Source: UBA1731 sp964567665 | GTDB lineage: Bacteria; Verrucomicrobiota; Kiritimatiellia; RFP12; UBA1067 | DNA length: 57,995 nucleotides | Direction of reading: 5' to 3' | Assembly (NCBI GenBank): GCA_964567665.1 | Contig: CAZMNN010000012.1 | Span: forward strand, 1-57,995 | Shown: positions 17,988 to 25,172 of the stretch, in pieces | Layout: the number at the start of each line of letters is the position of its first letter | How positions within the stretch are numbered: position 1 is the stretch's first letter | The notes under the pieces: model-generated | Database searches by the model: none | Told to the model about the DNA's origin: nothing | Seen by the model: only the letters and a program-made list of their open reading frames with translations | Position numbers and translations under genes: made by a program

Positions 17988-19364
17988 TCAGGACTGTCCG
18001 AGGAGCTTGGCTATCTTTGCGTCGAATGTGCGGCGGCGCTTCGCGACATCCTTCTTGAGCGACGAAACGCGCTGCGCGTACATGCGCCAGTCGAGTCCGT
18101 TTGTCGCTCCAAGGTGACGCTTGGCGAGAACCGCGCTGTCGGCGTCCTCCGTCTCAAGCCGTTCAAGGTGGTCGCGCACGTCGTGGTACGCTTCGCGCCA
18201 CGGTACGCCTGCCGCAACCTGCCGCAGCGCGGCATCCGTGGCGAACACTCCCGGTATGAATCCGGCTCTGAGTTTGGCCTCATCAACGGCAAGGCCGTCG
18301 ATGACCTTCGCAAGTATGCGCAGCGTGGTGCGGGTGATCGAAAGCCCCTTCATGTAGAGTCCTTTCGAGTCCTGGAGATCGCGGTTGTACCCGCCGGGCA
18401 TCGCATGGAGCTGCATGAGGGCGGCGGACTGAAGACCGGCCACGATCGCCGCTTTCGAGCGGACAAGCTCAAGAACGTCAGGGTTGTACTTCTGCGGCAT
18501 GATCGATGAGCCTGTGCAGTATTCGCGAGGAAGCCGGAAGTACGCAAACTCCGGCATCGAGAATATGATCAGATCCTCCGCAAGGCGTGAGAGCACGACC
18601 ATCAGCTGCGCCATGGAGGAAAGAAGGGCGGCCTCGTCCTCGCCGCGCGCCATCGATGCTCCGAATACGTTGTGGAGCGGACGCGAGAAGCCGAGGAGGT
18701 CGCTTGTCAGTCTGCGATCAAGCGGAAGCGGAACTCCATACCCGGCGGCGCTGCCGAGCGGACAGAGGTCGTTGATCGAGTAGGCGGCCTCAAGATTCAT
18801 GACCTGATCGAGCAGCATTTCTGCGTGACCGCTCGCCCATACGCCAACAGAACTCGGCATTGCGGGCTGAAGGTGGGTGCGTCCGACGAGGGGCAGGAGG
18901 GAATGTCTCTTGCCGAACGTGAGCAGCGATGCGGCGAGCTGTGCGACCTCGCCTTCAAGCGAGAGCAGCTGATCCTTGATGTGGAGCCGCACGTCCACAG
19001 CCACCTGATCGTTGCGGCTGCGTCCGGTATGTATCTTCTTGCCAAGGTCGCCAAGCGTCTCCGTCAAACGGCGCTCAACGGCCATGTGCACATCCTGATC
19101 CGATTCGCGTATCTCGAATTTTCCGGCGGCGAATTCGCCGACCACGGCGGCAAGTTCGCGGCGCACCTTTGCGGCCTCAGCCGGAGTGACAACGGGCGGA
19201 ACGCCCTTCGGAAGCTTCATGCGCGACAGCATCGTGACGTGTGCCGCCGTGCCGGCGGCGTCCCACTTTACAAGTTCACGGTCAAGCACCGGGTCTTCGC
19301 CCACGGTGTAGTCGAGGATGTCGGGGTCAACGTTGCCGGTTATCGTTTTCTCTACGTTTTTCAT
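17988..19364 (-). CDS. argH: argininosuccinate lyase
   Basis: 458 residues from ATG 19364, preceded by GGAGAAGG. It splits argininosuccinate into arginine and fumarate, the last step of arginine synthesis. The fumarase/aspartase-superfamily signature GSSIMPQKYNPD (285-296) is intact, as are HTGRSRNDQ (112-120) and the catalytic-region GRTHLQPAMPSSVG. The N-terminus KTITGNVDPDILDYTVGEDP differs slightly from the common GRF start of ArgH but keeps the length. Its first 38 bases overlap the end of the upstream secreted-protein gene in another frame, so the pair should be translationally coupled. No other arg gene is present in the window. Confidence 0.93.
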   Translation of the reverse strand: MKNVEKTITGNVDPDILDYTVGEDPVLDRELVKWDAAGTAAHVTMLSRMKLPKGVPPVVTPAEAAKVRRELAAVVGEFAAGKFEIRESDQDVHMAVERRLTETLGDLGKKIHTGRSRNDQVAVDVRLHIKDQLLSLEGEVAQLAASLLTFGKRHSLLPLVGRTHLQPAMPSSVGVWASGHAEMLLDQVMNLEAAYSINDLCPLGSAAGYGVPLPLDRRLTSDLLGFSRPLHNVFGASMARGEDEAALLSSMAQLMVVLSRLAEDLIIFSMPEFAYFRLPREYCTGSSIMPQKYNPDVLELVRSKAAIVAGLQSAALMQLHAMPGGYNRDLQDSKGLYMKGLSITRTTLRILAKVIDGLAVDEAKLRAGFIPGVFATDAALRQVAAGVPWREAYHDVRDHLERLETEDADSAVLAKRHLGATNGLDWRMYAQRVSSLKKDVAKRRRTFDAKIAKLLGQS

Positions 19365-20445
19365 AAGCCTTCTCCAATCTTCCGTCTGCATCGTTCAGCA
19401 GATCCGTAAGCCTTTCCGTATTCTCTCCGGCGGCAAGCGAAAGAAGAAACCGCATGTACGCTTCGGAGATATCCTGCATCTCGTCGCCGCGTCCAAGGGC
19501 GTATATCGGAATCTCCCGCGTCTTGAGAAACGCCGCCGTGCGCAGAAAGAGATTTGTGCCGTTTTCGTGGATGGCATCGCGGAAGGAGCATGTGAATCCG
19601 CCTTGCGCCAATGGGATGCTGAACACCGGCGAATAGAGAGAGAGACGCGAGGAGAAGAAGTCCAGCTCCCACTTTCCGCATTCGCCCGGTTCAAGCACAG
19701 AACGTGCGAGGCGCGCCAGCCTTTCGTCGGAGGCGCGATCCTGGAGCACGGGATCCGTCTCGCCGGTGAGGAGTTCCGCCAACCTCTGTCCGCTCCATTT
19801 GCCCTTCGAGAGCTCATCGAGAATCTTTCTTTCGCGAATCCATCCCGCGACGTATCCTGGCAGAGCGGCCGCCTTGCCTTTCCCGACGCGCATATCCGTG
19901 CATAGAGCCGGGAAGAATGGGAGTTTCGCCTCACTCCAAAGTCCGAGGACAAAGCGTTCATCCTCTCTGCGCGTTGCGTCGTCCTCGCTGCGGATCACGC
20001 CCTGCACCACCCAGTCGGGGAGATCCATGCCGATGAATGCGCGGGCGATTCCGGTGCGGAGATCGTCGAGATCCGAATATCCGGGGCTTGGAAGGTATAT
20101 CTTCACAACATCTCTTTCGCCTCTTCCTGATTCGCGACGGACGACCACGCGGGTATCGTTGGTGCGTCCATCCATGGCGTAGATCACCAAGCCCGGTTCA
20201 TTTGTGCGTTCGCGCTTCAGATCGAATGCCTTTGCGAGCGAATCGACGGTCTTTCCCGCAAAGGCGAGTATCGGCAGACGGAATCCGATCTCGTCACGCG
20301 GATTGTCGTATGCCACCACGCGGATGAAACCGTCAGAACTCGTCGCCGATTTCGGCGCAACAGAAAAGCCGGCATGGGCGGAATACGCCGCCAATGCCGC
20401 CAGAACAATCGCCGATGCGAGCCTTAAAATCGTGTTTGAAGCCAA
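19327..20445 (-). CDS. secreted protein of unknown function upstream of argH
   Basis: About 372 residues. I place the start at TTG 20445, which opens a signal peptide (ASNTILRLASAIVLAALAAYSAHA) just after the promoter box. The in-frame ATG at 20499 lies upstream of the -10 and cannot be on that transcript. The mature part starts GFSVAPKSATSSDGF. It has mixed alpha/beta character with a helical centre (TGIARAFIGMDLPDWVVQGVIRS) that vaguely recalls gluzincin-like peptidase folds. However, no HExxH is present, so no enzyme activity can be claimed. It overlaps argH by 38 bases. The link to arginine synthesis is positional only. Confidence 0.68.
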   Translation of the reverse strand: MASNTILRLASAIVLAALAAYSAHAGFSVAPKSATSSDGFIRVVAYDNPRDEIGFRLPILAFAGKTVDSLAKAFDLKRERTNEPGLVIYAMDGRTNDTRVVVRRESGRGERDVVKIYLPSPGYSDLDDLRTGIARAFIGMDLPDWVVQGVIRSEDDATRREDERFVLGLWSEAKLPFFPALCTDMRVGKGKAAALPGYVAGWIRERKILDELSKGKWSGQRLAELLTGETDPVLQDRASDERLARLARSVLEPGECGKWELDFFSSRLSLYSPVFSIPLAQGGFTCSFRDAIHENGTNLFLRTAAFLKTREIPIYALGRGDEMQDISEAYMRFLLSLAAGENTERLTDLLNDADGRLEKAYEKRRENDNRQR

Positions 20446-20455
20446 AACAGCGTGA

Positions 20456-20464
20456 ATTATATCA
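20456..20464 (-). promoter_or_regulatory. extended -10 promoter of the secreted protein-argH operon
   Basis: On the minus strand TGATATAAT (20464-20456). The TTG start codon at 20445 begins 11 bases after the box, so the leader would be at most a few bases long. It is one arm of a perfect 10-base inverted repeat with the tcdA promoter. Confidence 0.65.
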
Positions 20465-20512
20465 CACCGCACAGCAGTTCCGCACGGCCTTGCCGACATG
20501 ACGCTGTGCCCG

Positions 20513-20521
20513 TGATATAAT
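20513..20521 (+). promoter_or_regulatory. tcdA: extended -10 promoter of tcdA (leaderless type)
   Basis: TGATATAAT at 20513-20521, then eight bases and the ATG at 20530. No Shine-Dalgarno site fits between. CCGACA at 20493-20498 could serve as a poor -35 at a spacing of 17. Confidence 0.65.
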
Positions 20522-20529
20522 ACTGCGGC

Positions 20530-21240
20530 ATGACGGATGAAATATTTGAACGTTCGCGTTCGCTGCTTGGAGAAGACGCATTCAATCGCATATCAGGGTT
20601 GAATGTCGCCATATTCGGCGTAGGCGGCGTAGGCGGATGGTGTGCGGAGGCTCTTGTCCGCACTGGTGTGCGGCGGATTACGTTGATAGATGACGATTCG
20701 GTCGCCGTCTCGAACATAAACCGTCAGCGCCAGGCCACACCCGCAACGGTGGGGCGCATGAAGGTTGAAGTGTTGCGGGACATCCTTCTTGACGTGTTGC
20801 CGGATGCCGAAATCACCGCGATTGCGGAGCGTTATACGCCGGAAACGGCATCCCGTTTTGACGGCATCATATCCGGCGCAGATTTTGTGGTGGACGCGAT
20901 TGATTCAGTCGATTGCAAGTACGCCCTTGTCAGGCATTGCCTTTCTTCATGCGCAGTCGGAGGCAAGCCGACGGTGTTCTCGTCGATGGGGGCGGCTCTG
21001 CGCACCGATCCGACGAAGGTCTGCGTGTCGCCGTTCAGGAAAATCGTCGGAGACGGTCTTGCCCGCGCCCTCCGTGGCAGATTCAGAAAAGACGGGATTC
21101 CGCTTCCGTCGTACCTGTGCGTACATTCGGATGAACTGCCGTCAGAAACGGCGGATGGCGTCAAAGGCAGCCTGATGCCGGTGACGTGTACGTTCGGGAT
21201 GACGCTTGCGCATCTCGTGCTCGATGCCATCGCAGATTAG
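20530..21240 (+). CDS. tcdA: tRNA threonylcarbamoyladenosine dehydratase (ThiF/E1-like)
   Basis: 236 residues, typical for TcdA (CsdL). It makes cyclic t6A37 in tRNA by ATP-dependent dehydration. An E1-like Rossmann fold is seen: GVGGVGG at 30-36, the acidic IDDDSVAVSNINRQ, then ADFVVDAIDSVDCK and SSMGAALRTDPTKV. The ADSFVVDAID-type stretch and the short C-terminal half separate it from ThiF and MoeB, which carry extra zinc cysteines. It is transcribed from a leaderless-type promoter facing away from the argH operon. Its stop overlaps the stop of the patatin gene by four bases. Confidence 0.9.
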   Translation: MTDEIFERSRSLLGEDAFNRISGLNVAIFGVGGVGGWCAEALVRTGVRRITLIDDDSVAVSNINRQRQATPATVGRMKVEVLRDILLDVLPDAEITAIAERYTPETASRFDGIISGADFVVDAIDSVDCKYALVRHCLSSCAVGGKPTVFSSMGAALRTDPTKVCVSPFRKIVGDGLARALRGRFRKDGIPLPSYLCVHSDELPSETADGVKGSLMPVTCTFGMTLAHLVLDAIAD

Positions 21241-22031
21241 AGCAGGGCAAGCAGTTCTGCGGCGATTCTATCGTCAACCGCCTGCCGCCCGATCTCGACA
21301 AGACGCTCGGCATGGCGGAAGTCGAGCGCCAACACGCCGCCGACCGCCGGACGTATCAGAGCATCGGGCGGATTCTCTGAAAGCACACGCTTCGTAAGTT
21401 CGCAGTTCAGTATGGTGAACGTGCCGCCTATGATGTCTATTATGCTGAGCCTGTCGAGAGGCCTGGCGCCGGACGGCGGGTTCGGGGGATTGATGTCCAC
21501 TGCGATGACGGTGTCAGCCCCCATCGCCCGGCATGCTGACACCGGCACGGGATTCACTATCTGTCCGTCGATCAGCACACGTCCGCCGCGCTCCACCGGA
21601 AGAAACACACCCGGAATGGACATGGAGGCGCGGACCGCCGAAAGCAAATCCCCATCGCGCATCACCACTTCGTCACCGGTGTTCAGATCTGTCGCCACGG
21701 CTCCAAATGGAAGGTTCAAGCCGTCGAAACTTTGAGTCCCGATCAGTTCGGCAAGAAGCCGCTCGATCCTTCTTCCGGATGTTATGGCCTTCGCCGTGAA
21801 ATGCGTTTCAAGCATCAGCCCCGGAAATTTCTTCCAGTCCGGCGCACCGCACCAGTCAAGCGCCTTGTCGACATTCCCGGAGGCGATGATTGCACCGGCG
21901 ATTGCGCCTATCGACGTTCCGGCTATGCAATGCAGCGGTATGCCCAGCTCGGTCAGGCGTTCATACACGCCGAGATGCGCAAGCCCACGCGCACCGCCGC
22001 CGCCTAAAGCCAATCCGATTCTTTTTTTCAT
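21237..22031 (-). CDS. patatin-like phospholipase (RssA/YlbK type)
   Basis: 264 residues from ATG 22031, preceded by GGAGGAGG. Patatin features: the oxyanion loop GGGGARG at 10-16, the nucleophile elbow GTSIG with Ser40, and the dyad Asp in VLIDGQIVNPVP. The frame is open for another 120 codons upstream but has no coding character there. There is no signal peptide, so it probably works in the cytoplasm or at the inner membrane face, hydrolysing acyl esters of phospholipids. The family is widespread and often of unknown substrate. It has its own promoter (22111-22139) and is divergent from the glycosyltransferase pair. Confidence 0.88.
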   Translation of the reverse strand: MKKRIGLALGGGGARGLAHLGVYERLTELGIPLHCIAGTSIGAIAGAIIASGNVDKALDWCGAPDWKKFPGLMLETHFTAKAITSGRRIERLLAELIGTQSFDGLNLPFGAVATDLNTGDEVVMRDGDLLSAVRASMSIPGVFLPVERGGRVLIDGQIVNPVPVSACRAMGADTVIAVDINPPNPPSGARPLDRLSIIDIIGGTFTILNCELTKRVLSENPPDALIRPAVGGVLALDFRHAERLVEIGRQAVDDRIAAELLALL

Positions 22032-22110
22032 TGTCCGCTCCTCCTCCGAGCCTGCGTCTGCGTTTCGCCGAACCGCACCGCGCAAGCCGTTTCGATGCCG
22101 ATGGATGCGC

Positions 22111-22139
22111 AATATACCGAAAGCCGCATCACGGGTCAA
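22111..22139 (-). promoter_or_regulatory. sigma-70-type promoter of the patatin gene
   Basis: On the minus strand TTGACC (22139-22134), a spacer of 17, then TATATT (22116-22111). Start near 22104 gives a leader of about 70 bases to ATG 22031. Confidence 0.68.
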
Positions 22140-22162
22140 GGCGCATCTCAACCTGTCTAAAG

Positions 22163-22216
22163 ATTGCCAAATGGCAATGTTGCGGCAATGTCTCAGCCAC
22201 CCACGGCGAATATACT
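22163..22216 (+). promoter_or_regulatory. phased CAATGT element plus -10, upstream of the glycosyltransferase pair
   Basis: An inverted repeat ATTGCCA-AA-TGGCAAT (22163-22178) runs into CAATGT (22175-22180) and a second CAATGT 11 bases later (22186-22191). The -10 TATACT is at 22211-22216 and the ATG follows after seven bases at 22224. The same parts at the same distances from the start codon occur before the gene at 25173. No Shine-Dalgarno site is present. Probably a regulator-controlled leaderless promoter. Confidence 0.62.
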
Positions 22217-22223
22217 TTGCGGC

Positions 22224-23459
22224 ATGAAATTTCAAAGGACAATACTGATCGTTGTGCTGCTTATGGCCGTGCGGGCGCTTATCGCTGTCGTGACACCTGT
22301 GTTTGAGACTTCGGAGGCCCGCTATGCCGCCATATCCGCAAACATGGCGCGTACCGGAGACTTCGTCGTTCCGCGCTTCACCTACCGGAACGTCTATCAA
22401 AGCTTTGACGGCAAGCCACCGATGCTGTTCCAGCTTTCAGGACTTGCCTGCCGCATCTTCGGCGTAAGCGAATCCGCCGTCCGCCGTCCGCCGCTCTTCG
22501 CCGCCGTCGCCCTGCTTGTGCTCCTGTGGCTGACGGTGCGGCAGCTCGGCGGCACGGAACGCGCCGGAATGGCGGCGGCGATATGTCTCTCCTGCACGGC
22601 GTACTATGCGCTTGCCGGCTTCTGTATGCCGGATGCCCTGCTTGTGCCGTTCGTCGCGGCGGCATTCTGCTTCCATGTGCTGTATCTCAAATCAGGCAAC
22701 CGCAACTGGACGCTTGGGGTCTTTGCTGCGCTTGGAGCGGGCATGATGACGAAGGGACCAGTCGCCATTGCACTCTTTGCTCTTCCCATACTCCTCGATA
22801 CGTGCGTAAACCACCGATGGCATTGCATTGTCGGGTATCGGTGGTTTGCGGGGATTGCGCTGTTTCTCGCCATCGCCGCGCCGTGGTTTGTGCTGATGAC
22901 GCACCGCAATCCAGGCTTCCTTTCGTACTTCTTCATCAACGAGAACTTGTTGCGCTATCTCGTGCACGACTACGGCGACAAGTACGGCGCCGGACGCGAG
23001 ACGTTTCGCGGCATGGCGCTTGTCTGGCTCTTCGTAAGCACTTTTCCGTGGCCGTTTCTCGCGGCGTCCTGCCTTAAGAAGCCGTTCGTTGAGTCCGTCA
23101 AACGGTGCATGTGGGGCTTGAGGCGGCTGTTCATCGGCGACGAGACGGCGGTGTTCGCCTGGGGGATTGCCGGAATTGTCGGATTCTGGTGCCTGACAAG
23201 CCGCGTTCCTCTCCCTTACGTGATGCCCGCAGTTCCGCTCTTCGCCGCGCTTCTGGCGCTCAAGGCTCCGATAGACCGTCTCGAAAAGTTCCTTCCCTTT
23301 GCTGCGCTGTGTTCGATTGCAGTTCTGTCCGCGACTCTTGCAGTGACAAGATGGACGTCGGACAAGATGCTCGGCGATGACGCGCCGTACAGGCGCGGCC
23401 GCTACTCGCATGAGTTCTACCACGGCACCCCGGACTTCGCAAAGGAGGCTGCAAAATGA
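22224..23459 (+). CDS. ArnT/PMT-like membrane glycosyltransferase (GT39/GT83-type)
   Basis: 411 residues with about ten predicted membrane segments. I start at ATG 22224 (MKFQRTILIVVLLMAVRAL), because the open frame before it contains the promoter. The first periplasmic loop TPVFETSEARYAAISANMARTGDFVVPRF is the diagnostic D/E-x-E-A-R-Y motif of ArnT/PMT-type enzymes that use a polyprenyl-phosphate sugar. YQSFDGKPPMLFQL and the KGPVA stretch also fit. It would transfer a sugar to lipid A, a glycan or a protein on the outer face of the inner membrane. The next gene, a GT2, overlaps by four bases and probably supplies the polyprenyl-phosphate sugar. Confidence 0.85.
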   Translation: MKFQRTILIVVLLMAVRALIAVVTPVFETSEARYAAISANMARTGDFVVPRFTYRNVYQSFDGKPPMLFQLSGLACRIFGVSESAVRRPPLFAAVALLVLLWLTVRQLGGTERAGMAAAICLSCTAYYALAGFCMPDALLVPFVAAAFCFHVLYLKSGNRNWTLGVFAALGAGMMTKGPVAIALFALPILLDTCVNHRWHCIVGYRWFAGIALFLAIAAPWFVLMTHRNPGFLSYFFINENLLRYLVHDYGDKYGAGRETFRGMALVWLFVSTFPWPFLAASCLKKPFVESVKRCMWGLRRLFIGDETAVFAWGIAGIVGFWCLTSRVPLPYVMPAVPLFAALLALKAPIDRLEKFLPFAALCSIAVLSATLAVTRWTSDKMLGDDAPYRRGRYSHEFYHGTPDFAKEAAK

Positions 23460-24211
23460 AATCGCTGGCACTTGTCGTTCCATGCAAAGATGAGGCGCGC
23501 CGTCTGGTTGTCAGCGAATTCCTCAATGCGATCCATGAGCATCCGTATCTTAGGCTGCTGTTCGTCGATGACGGATCAATGGATTCAACAGCAGAGACGC
23601 TGGCGTTTCTCGAACGCGAATCGCCGTCAATCCGCGCGCTTTATCTTCCGGTGAACGTCGGCAAGGCGGAGGCAGTGCGCAGAGGCGTGAACTGGCTTCT
23701 GAAGAACACCAAATGCGAGACTGTGGGATTCTGGGACGCGGATCTTGCGACTCCTTTCTCCGAACTCGATGCGTTTGTGGGCGCGATGGAGGCAAATCCA
23801 TCGTGCGTTGCGGCGATCGGCGCCAGATGGCCGCATCTCGGTGTTCAGATAGACCGCAGCGCATTTCGCCATTTCACCGGTCAGGCTATGAAGCTGCTCA
23901 TTCGTCTTATGCTGAACATCCCTGTCTATGATACCCAGTGCGGAGCGAAGATATTCAGGCGTGACATCGCCGCAGACATCTTCCGGACGCCGTTTGTGTC
24001 GCGGTGGCTGTTCGATGTCGAGCTTCTTCGCCGCATGTCGTCTGCGGATTTAAGACGTTGCGTCACGGAAATCCCGCTTTCATTCTGGCGCGATGTCGAA
24101 GGTTCAAAGCTCACTGCGCGTGACGCAATGCACCTCCTCCCTGATCTTGTGCGCATAGCCATGACGTCCCGCCCCGCCGCAGAGTTTTCGATTCCAATGC
24201 CGGCGTTATGA
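23456..24211 (+). CDS. GT2 glycosyltransferase (polyprenyl-phosphate sugar synthase type)
   Basis: 251 residues, GT-A fold. Motifs: LALVVPCKDEARR at the start, LLFVDDGSMDST, NVGKAEAVRRGV, the metal-binding FWDADLATPF (DxD), and YDTQCGAKIFRRD. The whole resembles dolichyl-phosphate glucose/mannose synthases without a C-terminal membrane domain. It would load a sugar from a nucleotide donor onto polyprenyl phosphate at the cytoplasmic face. The ATGA overlap with the upstream ArnT-like gene supports a donor-maker plus donor-user pair. Which sugar is used cannot be told. Confidence 0.87.
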   Translation: MKSLALVVPCKDEARRLVVSEFLNAIHEHPYLRLLFVDDGSMDSTAETLAFLERESPSIRALYLPVNVGKAEAVRRGVNWLLKNTKCETVGFWDADLATPFSELDAFVGAMEANPSCVAAIGARWPHLGVQIDRSAFRHFTGQAMKLLIRLMLNIPVYDTQCGAKIFRRDIAADIFRTPFVSRWLFDVELLRRMSSADLRRCVTEIPLSFWRDVEGSKLTARDAMHLLPDLVRIAMTSRPAAEFSIPMPAL

Positions 24212-24269
24212 CGGATATCACCGGCCGATGCCGGAAGCCGAAGCCTGTTTGCGGACGGTTCTGCGTTTC

Positions 24270-24278
24270 TGCTATAAT
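24270..24278 (+). promoter_or_regulatory. extended -10 promoter of the HAD phosphatase gene
   Basis: TGCTATAAT at 24270-24278. Expected start is near 24285, leaving about 120 bases before the ATG at 24406, the longest plus-strand leader among the promoters found here. TTGCGG at 24249-24254 (spacing 18 to the TATAAT) is a weak -35 candidate. Confidence 0.55.
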
Positions 24279-24405
24279 CCGCGTCCATTGACCGTACCGT
24301 GCGCAGCGGCGAACGGCGCGGGTTTGTGGAGCAGCAGACTGAAACAAGGAGCAAAGAGGCAGAACCCGGTCGCCGATCCCGGCGGAGGGTTTGCGTCTCA
24401 GCAAC

Positions 24406-25056
24406 ATGATGAACGCCGTATTCTTCGACATGGACGGTACGCTTTTCGATTCGCGGGCGGATCTCGCGAATGCCGTGAACTGCACACGCAGGGATCTTGG
24501 ACTGTGCATGTTGCCGCAGGAGACTGTCATCGGTTTCGTAGGGTGCGGCGCGAGACATCTCCTTGAGAACGCCATCCCTGAAATAGCCGGAAGATTCGAT
24601 GAACTGTGGCCGATGTTCAGCGCGAACTACCGTGCCCACATGACGGATGAGACGGTGCTTTATCCGGGCGTCCGCCGGACGCTTGCGGAACTTGCGGATC
24701 GTGGCTGGCTCATGGGCGTAAACACAAACAAGCCGAATTTTGCCGCAAGGGACTTGCTGTCCCACTACGGAATCCTGCAGTATTTCGGCGATGCTGTCGT
24801 TGCTGGCGGCGATTGCGCCGAGATGAAGCCGTCGGGAATGCCTATCCGCGAGTGCGCGGCGCGTATGCGCGGGCATCGTCTGTCTGCGCACGACTGGATG
24901 GTGGGCGACAACTGGACGGACATGGAGAGCGGCTGCGCTGCCGGAATCAAGACCGCGTTCTGCTCGTTCGGTTTCGGACATTTGAACGGAAGCCGCTTCA
25001 CAGTCAAGCTCCGCCGCTTCGACGAGCTCCTGCGCTACCTGAAGCCGGAAGAGTGA
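24406..25056 (+). CDS. HAD-family phosphatase (phosphoglycolate phosphatase-like)
   Basis: 216 residues. HAD motif I is VFFDMDGTLFDSR near the N-terminus. Motif II (VNTNKP) and the motif III/IV region (Lys in EMKPSG, then MVGDNWTDMESGCAAG) follow in the right order, with a helical cap between motifs I and II as in Gph/PGMB enzymes. It hydrolyses a small phosphorylated metabolite in the cytoplasm. ATG 24406 or 24409 starts the domain, but the nearest GGAGGG is 16 bases upstream. A TTG at 24391 sits too close to the same site. Transcribed from 24270-24278 with a long leader. Confidence 0.85.
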   Translation: MMNAVFFDMDGTLFDSRADLANAVNCTRRDLGLCMLPQETVIGFVGCGARHLLENAIPEIAGRFDELWPMFSANYRAHMTDETVLYPGVRRTLAELADRGWLMGVNTNKPNFAARDLLSHYGILQYFGDAVVAGGDCAEMKPSGMPIRECAARMRGHRLSAHDWMVGDNWTDMESGCAAGIKTAFCSFGFGHLNGSRFTVKLRRFDELLRYLKPEE

Positions 25057-25111
25057 CGCCACGCCGCGCAAGCCGTCGCTTGCGAGATGTGTTTTTTGTG
25101 ATGCTGTCCTG

Positions 25112-25165
25112 CTTGCCAAATGGCAATGTGGGGACAATGTTGCCGCAATGTGGATTTCAGATAAT
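25112..25165 (+). promoter_or_regulatory. phased CAATGT element plus -10, upstream of the phosphatase lipoprotein
   Basis: TTGCCA-AA-TGGCAA (25113-25126), then CAATGT at 25124, 25135 and 25146, each 11 bases apart. The -10 GATAAT is at 25160-25165 and the ATG follows after seven bases at 25173. The first two CAATGT copies, the inverted repeat and the -10 have exactly the same offsets from the start codon (49, 38, 60 and 13 bases) as in the element at 22163. Confidence 0.62.
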
Positions 25166-25172
25166 TCGCGGC

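Noticed and set aside
24285..24400. Small SRP RNA (ffs) or other known small RNA in the HAD leader
   Set aside because: The conserved SRP core (GGTCAGG...GGAAGCAGCC order) is absent. Fragments such as AACCCGGTC are not enough.
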